Source of the DNA: Streptomyces sp. HUAS 15-9
Lineage (GTDB): Bacteria; Actinomycetota; Actinomycetes; Streptomycetales; Streptomycetaceae
Assembly (NCBI RefSeq): GCF_025642155.1
Contig: NZ_CP106798.1
Span: 4,774,001-4,838,000, forward strand
Reading direction: 5' to 3'
DNA: 64,000 bases
This document shows positions 33,939 through 42,649 of the stretch, one piece after another. The notes under the pieces were generated by a model, which saw only the letters and a program-made list of their open reading frames with translations, had not been told where the DNA came from and ran no database searches. The position numbers and the translations under genes are program-made. Each line of letters starts with the position of its first letter. Position 1 is the first letter of the stretch.

Positions 33939-35399
33939 ATGTCGTCCAGCTTCACCGACCTGGCCGTGCAGTACATCGACGGTGAGTGGCGTCCGGGCAC
34001 CGGCTCCTGGGACATCATCGACTTCAACCCGTACGACGGCGAGAAGCTGGCCTCGATCACGATAGCGACCGTCGACGAGGTCGACGAGGCCTACCGGGCG
34101 GCCGCGCGCGCCCAGCGGGAATGGGCCGAGACCAACCCCTACCGTCGCCGTGTCTTCTTCGAGAAGGTCCTGCGCCTCCTCGAGGAGCGGGAGCCCGAGA
34201 TCACCGAGATGATCATCGCCGAGCTCGGCGGCACCCATATGAAGGCCGGGTTCGAGCTGCACCTCGCCAAGGAGTTCCTGCGCGAGGCGGCCCAGCTGAC
34301 GCTGCGCTGCGAGGGGAGATTCCTGCCCTCGCCGATCGACGGCAAGGAGAACCGCCTCTACCGCGTCCCGGTCGGCGTGGTGGGCGTCATCAGCCCCTTC
34401 AACTTCCCCTTTCTGCTGTCGATCAAGCCCGTCGCGTCGGCCCTCGCGCTCGGCAACGCCGTCGTCCTCAAGCCCCACCAGGACACCCCGATCTGCGGCG
34501 GCACGCTGATCGCCAAGCTCTTCGAGGACGCTGGGCTGCCGCCCGGCCTGCTGAACGTGGTGCTCACCGACATAGCGGAGATAGGCGACGCCTTCATAGA
34601 GCACCCGGTCCCCAAGCTGATCTCCTTCACCGGCTCCGACAAGGTCGGCCGGCACATCGCCACCGTCTGCGCCTCGCAGCTCAAGCGCACGGTCCTGGAA
34701 CTGGGCGGCAACAGCGCGCTGGTGGTCCTCGACGACGCGGACATCGACTACGCGGTCGACGCGGCCGTCTTCAGCCGGTACGTCGACCAGGGCCAGGTCT
34801 GCATGGCGGCGAACCGCGTCCTGGTGGACCGCTCGGTCGCGGACGAGTTCACCGAGAAGTTCGTCGCCAAGGTCAGGACGCTGAGGACGGGGGATCCGAG
34901 CGATCCGCAGACCGTCATCGGACCGGTCATCAACTCCCTCCAGGCGAACGCCATCTCGGCCGCGATCGAGCAGGCCGTCGCCGAGGGCGCCACGGTCCTG
35001 GTGCGCGGCGCGACGACGGACAACCTGGTGGAGCCCTCCGTCCTGACGGACGTGCCGACCGACTCCTCCCTCCTGCACAAGGAGATTTTCGGCCCCGTCG
35101 CCCTACTGGTCCCGTTCGACGGTGAGGAGGAAGCGGTCCGCATCGTCAACGACACCCCGTACGGCCTGAGCGGTGCCGTCCACACCGCCGACATCGAGCG
35201 GGGCGTGGCGTTCGCCAAGCGCGTCGACACCGGGATGTTCCATGTGAACGACGGCACCGTCCACGACGAGCCGCTGGTCCCGTTCGGCGGGGAGAAGCAC
35301 TCCGGCATCGGCCGGCTCAACGGCGAGACGACCCTGGACGCCTTCACCACCCTGAAGTGGATCTCGGTACAGCACGGGCGCAGCGAGTTCCCCTTCTAG
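33939..35399 (+). CDS. Aldehyde dehydrogenase (benzaldehyde/vanillin dehydrogenase-like)
   Basis: 486-residue NAD(P)-dependent aldehyde dehydrogenase. The NAD-binding segment VGVVGVISPFNFPFLLSIKP, the Glu box VLELGGNSAL (Glu254) and the catalytic Cys in QGQVCMAANR (Cys288) are all present, as is the C-terminal PFGGEKHSGIGRLNG. The nearest groups act on aromatic aldehydes. ATG 33939 has GAGGG about eight bases before it. No catabolic genes lie beside it, so the physiological aldehyde is unknown. Confidence 0.87.
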   Translation: MSSSFTDLAVQYIDGEWRPGTGSWDIIDFNPYDGEKLASITIATVDEVDEAYRAAARAQREWAETNPYRRRVFFEKVLRLLEEREPEITEMIIAELGGTHMKAGFELHLAKEFLREAAQLTLRCEGRFLPSPIDGKENRLYRVPVGVVGVISPFNFPFLLSIKPVASALALGNAVVLKPHQDTPICGGTLIAKLFEDAGLPPGLLNVVLTDIAEIGDAFIEHPVPKLISFTGSDKVGRHIATVCASQLKRTVLELGGNSALVVLDDADIDYAVDAAVFSRYVDQGQVCMAANRVLVDRSVADEFTEKFVAKVRTLRTGDPSDPQTVIGPVINSLQANAISAAIEQAVAEGATVLVRGATTDNLVEPSVLTDVPTDSSLLHKEIFGPVALLVPFDGEEEAVRIVNDTPYGLSGAVHTADIERGVAFAKRVDTGMFHVNDGTVHDEPLVPFGGEKHSGIGRLNGETTLDAFTTLKWISVQHGRSEFPF

Positions 35400-35435
35400 C
35401 GCGGGCCGTGGGAGCACGGACACGGGAGTACGGAC

Positions 35436-35816
35436 ATGAAGGTGCTGGCGACCCTGGCGCGCCTGTACGTGGACGACATCGACCGGGCCCTGCCCGCCCT
35501 GCGTGAGCTGACCGGCGAGGACGTCCGGTCGCGGTTCCCCTATGGCGGGGTGGAGGTCGCGAGCATCGGCGGCTTCCTGGTCGTCGCGGGGAGCGCGGCG
35601 CGGCTCGCCCCGTTCCGGGAGGTCCAGAGCACCCTGCTCGTCGACGACCTGGACGGTCTCCATGAGTTCCTCGACCTGCACGGCGGGGAGCTCGTCTCCG
35701 GCCCGAACAGCGTCCCCACCGGCCGCAATGCCACCGTTCGCCACCCAGGCGGGGTCGTGTTCGAGTACGTCGAGCATTCCGTCCGACCCGGCCCGGCCTT
35801 TGAGGACAGAAGCTGA
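35436..35816 (+). CDS. VOC-like (glyoxalase fold) protein
   Basis: 126-residue VOC domain: MKVLATLARLYVDDIDRALP, GVEVASIGGFLVVAGSAARL, REVQSTLLVDDLDGLHEFLD and TVRHPGGVVFEYVEH. GGGAG precedes the ATG. No full metal-binding set is seen, so it may bind a ligand rather than catalyse. It follows the aldehyde dehydrogenase by 37 bases and may be in its operon. Confidence 0.78.
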   Translation: MKVLATLARLYVDDIDRALPALRELTGEDVRSRFPYGGVEVASIGGFLVVAGSAARLAPFREVQSTLLVDDLDGLHEFLDLHGGELVSGPNSVPTGRNATVRHPGGVVFEYVEHSVRPGPAFEDRS

Positions 35817-35886
35817 CCGCAAGGGTCCGTAACGTCATCGGTGTCAGGCAAGGGAAAGCCGTTGGACCCGATGAAAGGGGCCGGTC

Positions 35887-36435
35887 ATGGTCACTCATGT
35901 GCGAGCCGAGGCGCAGGGCGACGAGCGGGGGGCGCTGCTCGCCTTCCTCGCGGAGCAGCGCGGGGGTGTCCGTCGCGCGGTGCTGGGGCTGACGGACGAG
36001 CAGGCCACCAGCAGGCCCAGCGCCAGTGAGCTGTCCCTGGCCGGGCTGGTCAAGCATGTCGCCGAGGTCGAGCAGGGCTGGATCGCCCGCGCCAAGGGCG
36101 AGCCGCCGGCGGTCAAGCGGGACGAGTCGAACTGGCACGAGTGTTTCGTGCTCGCCGAGGGCGAGACGACGGCCCAGCAGTTGGCGTACTGGGAGGAGGT
36201 CGCCGCGGAGACGGAGAGCTTCGTCCGCTCGCTCCCCAGCCTGGACGACACCTTCCCGCTGCCGAACGACCCCTGGTTCCCGCCGGACGAGGCCGTGTCC
36301 ATGCGCTGGCTGGTGCTCCATCTGATCCGCGAGACGGCACGGCACGCTGGCCATGCCGACATCATCCGCGAGTCGCTGGACGGGAAGACGGCGTTCGAGC
36401 TGGTGGCCCAGGAGCAGGGCACGTCCTGGGGGTGA
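35887..36435 (+). CDS. DinB-family protein (DUF664)
   Basis: 182-residue four-helix bundle: LLAFLAEQRGGVRRAVLGLT, SLAGLVKHVAEVEQGWIARA, and WLVLHLIRETARHAGHADII. The three metal-ligand histidines of DinB proteins are seen as LVKHVA, RHAGH. Members include thiol-dependent transferases (mycothiol or bacillithiol); the exact reaction here is unknown. ATG 35887 is preceded by AAGGGG. Confidence 0.8.
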   Translation: MVTHVRAEAQGDERGALLAFLAEQRGGVRRAVLGLTDEQATSRPSASELSLAGLVKHVAEVEQGWIARAKGEPPAVKRDESNWHECFVLAEGETTAQQLAYWEEVAAETESFVRSLPSLDDTFPLPNDPWFPPDEAVSMRWLVLHLIRETARHAGHADIIRESLDGKTAFELVAQEQGTSWG

Positions 36436-36460
36436 CCCCGTGGGTCATACGCTGGACCGC

Positions 36461-37102
36461 ATGTCAGCGATCCGTCTCCTCGTGCTGGGCGCGGTGCGCC
36501 AGCACGGGCGGGCCCATGGCTACCAGGTGCGCAACGACCTGGAGTACTGGGGCGCGCACGAGTGGTCCAACGCCAAGCCCGGCTCGATCTACCACGCCCT
36601 GAAGCAGATGGCCAAGCAGGGACTGCTGCACGCGCACGAGATCGCGCCGTCCACGGCCGGTGGTCCGCCGCGCACCGAGTACGAGATCACGGACCGGGGG
36701 AGCGAGGAGTTCTTCCGGCTGCTGCGGGAGTCCCTGGTCGCCTACGACCAGAAGATGGACATCCAGTCGGCGGCCATCGGCTTCCTCGTCGAGCTGCCGC
36801 GGGCCGAGGCGGTGGCCCTGCTCAAGGAGCGGATCCGGCGGATCGAGCAGTGGCGGTCCGCCGTCACCGAGCACTACATCCCCGAGGACGGCTCCGAACA
36901 GCTGGGCCACATCGGCGAGATCATGAACCTGTGGGTCCACACGGCTGACTCCGACGCCGCGTGGACCCATGGGCTGATCGCACGCCTCGAGCGCGGCGCC
37001 TACACATTCGCCGGCGAGGGCGAGCCGTTTGTGGGTGTCCTCGCCGAGGGGCAGGAGAACCCGTACGCGACGGGGGAGCGGCATCCTGGGGACCACCACT
37101 AA
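36461..37102 (+). CDS. PadR-family repressor
   Basis: 213-residue regulator with the PadR winged helix (IRLLVLGAVRQHGRAHGYQV, SIYHALKQMAKQGLLHAHEI, TEYEITDRGSEEFFRLLRES) and a C-terminal helical dimer domain (Vir-like, LLKERIRRIEQWRSAVTEHY). In Streptomyces such genes usually precede a DrrAB-type drug ABC transporter. Here the promoter and operators follow directly, but the ATPase gene is gone; only the permease at 37889 remains. Confidence 0.87.
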   Translation: MSAIRLLVLGAVRQHGRAHGYQVRNDLEYWGAHEWSNAKPGSIYHALKQMAKQGLLHAHEIAPSTAGGPPRTEYEITDRGSEEFFRLLRESLVAYDQKMDIQSAAIGFLVELPRAEAVALLKERIRRIEQWRSAVTEHYIPEDGSEQLGHIGEIMNLWVHTADSDAAWTHGLIARLERGAYTFAGEGEPFVGVLAEGQENPYATGERHPGDHH

Positions 37103-37166
37103 TCAAGTTTGACCAATCGAGGTGCCCGCGTTACCTTCAAGCGAGTAGTCAAGTCTGACTAATAGA
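37103..37166 (+). promoter_or_regulatory. PadR-controlled transporter promoter
   Basis: -35 TTGACC (37109-37114), 17-base spacer, -10 TACCTT (37132-37137). Two similar 18-base boxes flank it: TCAAGTTTGACCAATCGA (37103-37120) and TCAAGTCTGACTAATAGA (37149-37166); the second contains the palindrome TAGTCA-AGTC-TGACTA (37146-37161). This fits an operator pair for the PadR gene just upstream. Confidence 0.65.
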
Positions 37167-37189
37167 GAAGTGGTCAGTGGCGGCCTCGG

Positions 37190-37758
37190 TCACCACGTCG
37201 TGTCCGGCCACCTCGCGTGCTGACCGAGCAGGCCGATACGCCTGCGGACCGCGCGGGTCGGCATCGATGCCGGGATCACGTCGCTGGTGACCCTGTCCAC
37301 GGGGGAGAAGGTCGCCAACCCGGGGCATGAGCGCGCCAGCGTCAGCCGACCGCCGCGCCACGTGAAGGCGCTGCGGGTGTACTCCGCCGACGCGCGGGAC
37401 TTCTTCCGGCTCTTGTACCCGGGGTACTGGGACCGCTTGGCGAAGAAGTTCCCGAACGCCGTCTGAAGGTGGCGCGGCGCCTGCTGGAGCGGAACGGACG
37501 ACACCTGCGTGAGGAAGGCGAGTTCCTCGGTCCTCTTCCACTTGGTCAGCGCGGCCGACGACTGCACGTAGGAGATACGGCGCTGCTCGCCGTACCAAGC
37601 GCGAGTGCGCTCCTCCAGCGCCTTGTTGTACACGAGGCGGACGCAGCCGAACGTGCGCGACAGCTCAGCCGCCTGCTCGCCCGTGGGGTAGAAGCGGTAC
37701 TTGAAAGCCCGCTTCACCATCTGCGTCATGTCTCACATTCCATCAGATTCCATGTGAG
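37190..37758 (-). pseudogene. Scrambled TnpB (IS605/IS1341-type) remnant
   Basis: On the minus strand 37729 to about 37345 encodes a TnpB N-terminus (AFKYRFYPTGEQAAELSRTF, GCVRLVYNKALEERTRAWYG, FFAKRSQYPGYKSRKKSRAS, FTWRGGRLTLA). The next part of TnpB, the first RuvC motif (VGIDAGITSLVTLSTGEKVA, NPGHERA), is found on the plus strand at 37257-37337, so this piece has been inverted; the minus frame there is antisense nonsense. The rest of RuvC and the zinc finger are missing. A hairpin CTCACAT / ATGTGAG (37732-37738, 37752-37758) with ATTCCAT repeats lies before the start, like an element end. No TnpA is present. Confidence 0.8.
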
Positions 37759-37888
37759 TAACGGGAGTCGGCCGGTGGAGGGCGGACGCCGATCCGCTCT
37801 GGCGGCGAACCGGCCTTCCGGCCCTGCTCCGCAGGAGCTTCGTCCCCTCCCCGACTTGGGGGCGGGGCAACCGTGAAGGAGAGCCCCG

Positions 37889-38656
37889 ATGAGCGACTAC
37901 GCCCACGCCGTGACCGACTCCTGGACCATGACCCGCCGCGAACTCGCCCACTGGGCAAGGCAGCCGGGGCAGGTGCTCGTCGCCGTGGCCTTCCCGGTGA
38001 TGCTGCTGCTGATGTTCGGCTATCTGGTCGGCGGCGGCCGGGGCGTGCCGGGGCACTACGTCGACTACCTGGTCCCCGGCATGCTCGCGCTCACCATGGC
38101 CTTCGGGCTTGAGGGCACGATGCTCGCGGTCACCCGGGACCTCGACAAGGGCGTCATCGACCGCTTCCGCTCCATGCCCATGGCCAACGGGGCGGTGCTG
38201 GTGGGCCGTTCGGCCGCCGACATGCTCCAGTCGGCGATCGCGCTCGCGCTGATGACCGGCACGGCGTACGCGCTGGGCTGGCGTGCGCACGCCGGTGCGG
38301 GCGCCTTCCTCGGCGCCTTCGGCCTGCTCCTCCTGTTCCGCTTCGCGATGCTGTGGATCGGCATCCACCTGGCCCTGATCGCCGGGAAGCCGGAACTGGT
38401 CCAGGCCGTGCAGATCCTGGTCTGGCCGGTCGGCTTCCTCTCCAACGCCTTCGCCACCCCCGATTCCATGCCCGACTGGCTGGGCACGGCCGTCCAGTGG
38501 AACCCGCTGTCCCAGACGGCCACGGCCGTACGACACCTGCTCGGCAGCCCCGGCGCGGAACCGGGGCACACCTGGGCGGCGGTCGTCTGGCCACTGGTAC
38601 TGCTCGCGGTGTTCTTCCCGCTGGCGGTACGCCGGTTCGCGCGCCTGAGCCACTAG
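37889..38656 (+). CDS. ABC-2 type permease (DrrB-like), orphaned
   Basis: 255-residue permease with six predicted helices: [35 protein letters not shown], the amphipathic [39 protein letters not shown], and a final [20 protein letters not shown]. It matches daunorubicin-resistance-type exporters. AAGGAG is seven bases before ATG 37889. The cognate ATP-binding gene expected between padR and this gene is absent; a TnpB remnant sits there. It may be non-functional or use an ATPase encoded elsewhere. Confidence 0.85.
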   Translation: MSDYAHAVTDSWTMTRRELAHWARQPGQVLVAVAFPVMLLLMFGYLVGGGRGVPGHYVDYLVPGMLALTMAFGLEGTMLAVTRDLDKGVIDRFRSMPMANGAVLVGRSAADMLQSAIALALMTGTAYALGWRAHAGAGAFLGAFGLLLLFRFAMLWIGIHLALIAGKPELVQAVQILVWPVGFLSNAFATPDSMPDWLGTAVQWNPLSQTATAVRHLLGSPGAEPGHTWAAVVWPLVLLAVFFPLAVRRFARLSH

Positions 38657-38691
38657 CCGGCGTCGGCGCGCGCCTGAGCCGCCGACTGGTG

Positions 38692-40104
38692 TCAGTGGTG
38701 GAAGCCGGTGGCCGCCGCCTTGTCGTGGGTCAGGGGATGCGGCTGCCGGCGCAGTTCCGGCAGAAGCCGCTCCAGGTCGTCCAGGAACAGGTCGGCGAGG
38801 TCGAGGGAGAAGCCGTTGCGACACACCACCCGCAGGACGGACAGGTCCTCCCGGTTGGGCGGGAAGGTGTACGCGGGCACCAGCCAGCCGTTCTCGCGCA
38901 GCCGCCGGGAGACGTCGAAGACGTCGTACGACGTCACGTCGGGGGCGGTGGTGAAGGCGAACACCGGCAGCTGGTCGCCGTGTGTCAGCAGCCGGAAGTC
39001 GCCGAGCGCCTCGATCCTCTTGGCGAGCCCGCTCGCCACGTCCCGCGTGGTCTGCTGCACGGCCCGGTAGCCGTCCCGGCCCAGCCGCAGGAACGTGTAG
39101 TACTGCGCGACCACCTGGGCGCCGGGGCGCGAGAAGTTCAGCGCGAAGGTCGGCATGTCGCCGCCCAGGTAGTTGACCCGGAAGACGAGCTCCTCGGGCA
39201 GCGCCGCCTTGTCCCGCCACAGCGCCCAGCCGACGCCCGGGTAGACCAGCCCGTACTTGTGCCCCGAGGTGTTGATCGAGGCCACGCGCGGGAGGCGGAA
39301 GTCCCACACCAGGTCCTCGTCGAGGAAGGGTGCGATCATGCCGCCGGACGCGCCGTCCACATGCACCGGGATGTCGAGGCCGGTGCGCTCCTGGAGGGCG
39401 TCCAGGGCGGAGCACAGGTCGGCGATCGGCTCGTACGACCCGTCGAACGTCGAGCCGAGGATACCGACGACCCCGATGGTGTTCTCGTCGCACAGCTCGG
39501 CCGCGGCCTGTGGGTCGAGGTGGTAGCGGTCGCCCTCCATGGGGACCAGGCGGGCCTCCACCTCCCAGAAGTTGCAGAACTTGTCCCAGCAGACCTGGAC
39601 GTTGACCCCCATGACGAGGTTCGGCCGCACGTCGTGCGCCGGGTAGCGGTCGGCGTTGCGCTGCGCCCAGCGCCGCTTGAGCGCCATCCCGGCGAGCATG
39701 CACGCCTCGCTGGAACCGGTCGTCGAACAGCCCACCGCGGCCGCCGGATCGGGCGCGTTCCACAGGTCGGCGAGCATCGCCACACAGCGCCGCTCCAGTT
39801 CGGCCGTGCGCGGGTACTCGTCCTTGTCGATCATGTTCTTGTCCCGGCACTCCGCCATCAGGACCCCGGCCTGCGGCTCCATCCAGGTGGTGACGAACGT
39901 GGCCAGGTTGAGCCGGGAGTTGCCGTCCAGCATCAGCTCGTCGTGCACCAGCTGATACGCCGTGTTCGGCGCCAGGGGATTGTCCGGGAGCCGGTGCGTC
40001 GGCGGGGCCTCGGTCATGCCGACGACCGGATTGGCCTCGCCGAAGAACGGGTTGATGGACACGGTCCGCTGTTCGTGCTTCTCCGGACCCTTGTGCAGTG
40101 CCAT
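38692..40104 (-). CDS. gad: Glutamate decarboxylase
   Basis: 470-residue PLP enzyme that turns glutamate into GABA and CO2, consuming a proton. It has SSEACMLAGMALKRRW, the aspartate region IPVHVDGASGGMIAPF, and the Schiff-base lysine in SINTSGHKYGLVYPG. The C-terminus (THDKAAATGFHH) keeps His residues like those that gate pH-dependent activity in GadB. Full family length. The next gene upstream on the same strand is a ClC transporter, a pair that fits acid tolerance. No GABA antiporter is seen. Confidence 0.9.
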   Translation of the reverse strand: MALHKGPEKHEQRTVSINPFFGEANPVVGMTEAPPTHRLPDNPLAPNTAYQLVHDELMLDGNSRLNLATFVTTWMEPQAGVLMAECRDKNMIDKDEYPRTAELERRCVAMLADLWNAPDPAAAVGCSTTGSSEACMLAGMALKRRWAQRNADRYPAHDVRPNLVMGVNVQVCWDKFCNFWEVEARLVPMEGDRYHLDPQAAAELCDENTIGVVGILGSTFDGSYEPIADLCSALDALQERTGLDIPVHVDGASGGMIAPFLDEDLVWDFRLPRVASINTSGHKYGLVYPGVGWALWRDKAALPEELVFRVNYLGGDMPTFALNFSRPGAQVVAQYYTFLRLGRDGYRAVQQTTRDVASGLAKRIEALGDFRLLTHGDQLPVFAFTTAPDVTSYDVFDVSRRLRENGWLVPAYTFPPNREDLSVLRVVCRNGFSLDLADLFLDDLERLLPELRRQPHPLTHDKAAATGFHH

Positions 40105-40179
40105 GGTCGTGTCTCCTAGGAGGAGGGGGAGTGACAGGAGGGGAAGTGAGGAGAGAAGGCGGGCGGAGCGTCCGGCCGG

Positions 40180-41466
40180 TCACCGCACCGACGTCCCGTC
40201 CGGCCGCAGCTGCATCTGCGGCCGCCCCGTCACCAGCAGCCAGGCCGGCAGCGAGGCGACGCACAGCAGGGCGAGGATCGTCGGCGAGGCGACCAGAACC
40301 GCGGCGGTGAACAGGCTCACCCAGCCCTGCCGGGTGATGGCCAGGAGCATGCCCAGCACACCCGCCGCCACGCCCACGGCGGGCGAGACCGCGGGCACCA
40401 GGGCATGGGCGCAGAGCCCCAGGGCGGTGCCGATGAACACCGAGGGAAAGATCCGGCCGCCGCGGAAGCCACAGGTCGCGGCGACACACAGGGCGGCCAG
40501 CTTCACCACCGTCATCGTGGCGAACTGCCCGGCCGACCAGCCCTCAGGGGCACGGGCCAGCTCCGCCAGCTGGTCCAGGCCCTTGAAGAGTGTCAGCGGG
40601 CCGCCCAGGGCCCCCAGAGCCCCCAGCACGAGCCCGCCCACCGGAAGCATCAGCATCGGGTGCCGCAGCCGCTGGAAGGCAGCGTGGAGGTACGGGAAGG
40701 CGCGGACGGCACACATGCCGAGCAGCGCCCCGACCGACGCGACGACGACCGCCGACAGCACGTCGACCGCGTCCGGCCGGTCGATCGGGGGCAGATGGAG
40801 GTCGAAGGACGCGTGGTGGAGCAGGTCGGTCGTGATGGCACCGGCCGCGCCGGCGGCCAGGGGAGCGAAGAGGTTGTCCCACAACAGCCCCCTGGTCTGC
40901 TGTCCGGTCAGCGCCTCCGAGATGACCAGGGCCGCCGCCACCGGCGTGCCGAACAGCGCGCCGATCGTCGCCGCCTCCGCCAGGGCCCCCCACAGCCCGC
41001 CCGGCAGCCGGGGGAGGAACCGGCGGCCCAGCCACACCGCGAGGCCGACGTTCACCGCGATGATCGGGTTCTCCGGGCCGAGGCTCGGGCCGCCCGCGAG
41101 CATCAGGGCGGCCGCCAGCAGCAGGCCCGGCAGTACGGAGAGCGGCAGCGTGGGCGCGTTCAGCCCCACGGTGGCCGGGTCGGGTCCCGCGTGCCCGGGC
41201 GCCTTCCACACCACCAGCCCGACCGCGATCCCGGTCGCGGTGAGCATGACGGAGATCCACAGTGTGGAGTAGCCGCCGATTCCCAGGGCGCGGGGCAGGT
41301 TGTCCCACAGCACGCCCTGGAGCTTCTCGGCCGCCACGCTCACCCCGACGAAGAGCAGGCTGGAGATCACGCCGATGGCGAGAGCGGGCAGGATCAACGG
41401 CAGCAGGGCGCGCGCGGGCGTCGCGGGGACGGTGCTGGGCGCCTGTTGCGCGGAGTCCTGGGCCAC
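40180..41466 (-). CDS. ClC-family chloride channel/antiporter
   Basis: 428-residue membrane protein with about ten hydrophobic helices. ClC markers: GGPSLGPENPIIAVNVGLAV at the GREGP-equivalent loop, and GFRGGRIFPSVFIG matching the GxFxP loop. The external Glu of coupled antiporters corresponds to E in GPENP. No cytosolic CBS domains. It lies 75 bases upstream of the decarboxylase gene and could balance charge during acid stress, as ClC proteins do in enteric bacteria (inference). GTG 41466 is used. Confidence 0.8.
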   Translation of the reverse strand: MAQDSAQQAPSTVPATPARALLPLILPALAIGVISSLLFVGVSVAAEKLQGVLWDNLPRALGIGGYSTLWISVMLTATGIAVGLVVWKAPGHAGPDPATVGLNAPTLPLSVLPGLLLAAALMLAGGPSLGPENPIIAVNVGLAVWLGRRFLPRLPGGLWGALAEAATIGALFGTPVAAALVISEALTGQQTRGLLWDNLFAPLAAGAAGAITTDLLHHASFDLHLPPIDRPDAVDVLSAVVVASVGALLGMCAVRAFPYLHAAFQRLRHPMLMLPVGGLVLGALGALGGPLTLFKGLDQLAELARAPEGWSAGQFATMTVVKLAALCVAATCGFRGGRIFPSVFIGTALGLCAHALVPAVSPAVGVAAGVLGMLLAITRQGWVSLFTAAVLVASPTILALLCVASLPAWLLVTGRPQMQLRPDGTSVR

Positions 41467-41540
41467 GGGGTCACCATAAGCGGACGAAACGGGCGTAACA
41501 CTCCGGGGGAGTGCAGCCGGGGCACGCCCCCGCAACGGGC

Positions 41541-41571
41541 TTGCACCTCACGTCACGTGAGGCCCCACCGT
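41541..41571 (+). promoter_or_regulatory. tipA-type promoter with MerR palindrome
   Basis: -35 TTGCAC (41541-41546), a long 19-base spacer and CACCGT (41566-41571). The spacer holds the palindrome CCTCACGT-C-ACGTGAGG (41546-41562). This is the arrangement of the known thiostrepton-induced tipA promoter, where MerR-type regulators untwist an over-long spacer. Confidence 0.85.
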
Positions 41572-41600
41572 GGAGCGTGTACCGAGAAGAAGGAGCGGAT

Positions 41601-42362
41601 GTGAGCTACTCCGTAGGACAGGTCGCCGGATTCGCCGGGGTCACGGTGCGCACCCTGCACCACTACGACGGGATCGGCCTGCTCGCCCCGAGCGAGCGCA
41701 GCCACGCGGGCCACCGGCGCTACAGCGACGCCGACCTCGACCGGCTGCAGCAGATCCTGTTCTACCGGGAGCTCGGCTTCCCGCTCGACGAGGTCGCGGT
41801 CCTGCTCGACGACCCCGATGCGGACCCGCGCGCGCACCTGCGCCGCCAGCACGAACTGCTGACCGCCCGGATCGAGAAGCTGCAGAAGATGGCCGCGGCC
41901 GTGGAGCATGCCATGGAGGCACGCAAGATGGGCATCAACCTCACGCCCGAGGAGAGGTTCGAGGTCTTCGGCGACAAGGACCCCGAGCAGTACGCCGAGG
42001 AGGCGGAACAGCGCTGGGGCGGCACCGAGGAGTACGCGGAGTCACAGCGCCGCGCCGCCCGCTACACCAAGGACGACTGGAAGCGCATGCAGGCCGAGGT
42101 GGCCTCCTGGGGCGAACGCTTCGACGCCCTGATGGCCACCGGCGAGCCGCCGACCGGCGAGGCCGCCATGGACCTGGCCGAGGAACACCGGCAGCACATC
42201 TGCCGATGGTTCTACGAGTGCTCGTACGAGCTCCACCAGTGCCTCGGCGGGATGTACGTGTCCGACGAGCGCTTCAAGGCGTACTACGACTCCATGCGGC
42301 CGGGCCTGGCCGAGCACCTCAGGGAGGCGATCACCGCGAACGCGGCGCGGCACGCGGTGTGA
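41601..42362 (+). CDS. tipA: TipA-type MerR regulator with TipAS antibiotic-binding domain
   Basis: 253-residue regulator. MerR wHTH and coiled coil (VSYSVGQVAGFAGVTVRTLH, HYDGIGLLAPSERSHAGHRR, ELLTARIEKLQKMAAAVEHA) are followed by the TipAS domain (INLTPEERFEVFGDKDPEQY, ICRWFYECSYELHQCLGGMY), which covalently binds thiopeptides such as thiostrepton and then activates its own promoter. GTG 41601 follows AAGGAG. Internal ATGs near 41929 could make free TipAS protein. The last 215 bases are duplicated just downstream. Confidence 0.92.
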   Translation: MSYSVGQVAGFAGVTVRTLHHYDGIGLLAPSERSHAGHRRYSDADLDRLQQILFYRELGFPLDEVAVLLDDPDADPRAHLRRQHELLTARIEKLQKMAAAVEHAMEARKMGINLTPEERFEVFGDKDPEQYAEEAEQRWGGTEEYAESQRRAARYTKDDWKRMQAEVASWGERFDALMATGEPPTGEAAMDLAEEHRQHICRWFYECSYELHQCLGGMYVSDERFKAYYDSMRPGLAEHLREAITANAARHAV

Positions 42363-42385
42363 TCCTTGCCCCCCTGCCCCCTGCC
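42148..42385 (+). repeat. Tandem duplication, copy 1 (3' end of tipA)
   Basis: 238 bases covering codons for the last 71 residues of TipA and 23 bases beyond the stop. Copy 2 at 42387-42624 is identical at every base checked; the period is 239. Confidence 0.95.
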
Positions 42386-42386
42386 T

Positions 42387-42624
42387 CGCCGACCGGCGAG
42401 GCCGCCATGGACCTGGCCGAGGAACACCGGCAGCACATCTGCCGATGGTTCTACGAGTGCTCGTACGAGCTCCACCAGTGCCTCGGCGGGATGTACGTGT
42501 CCGACGAGCGCTTCAAGGCGTACTACGACTCCATGCGGCCGGGCCTGGCCGAGCACCTCAGGGAGGCGATCACCGCGAACGCGGCGCGGCACGCGGTGTG
42601 ATCCTTGCCCCCCTGCCCCCTGCC
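42387..42624 (+). pseudogene. Tandem duplication, copy 2: orphan TipAS C-terminal fragment
   Basis: Perfect copy of 42148-42385 placed after the tipA stop. It carries an open TipAS tail (GEAAMDLAEEHRQHICRWFY...AARHAV) in a shifted frame without its own start signal, so it is not expected to be translated. Identity implies that the duplication is very recent or maintained by recombination. Confidence 0.9.
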
Positions 42625-42649
42625 CCCTGGCCCGGGTGGCCCACGTGGC

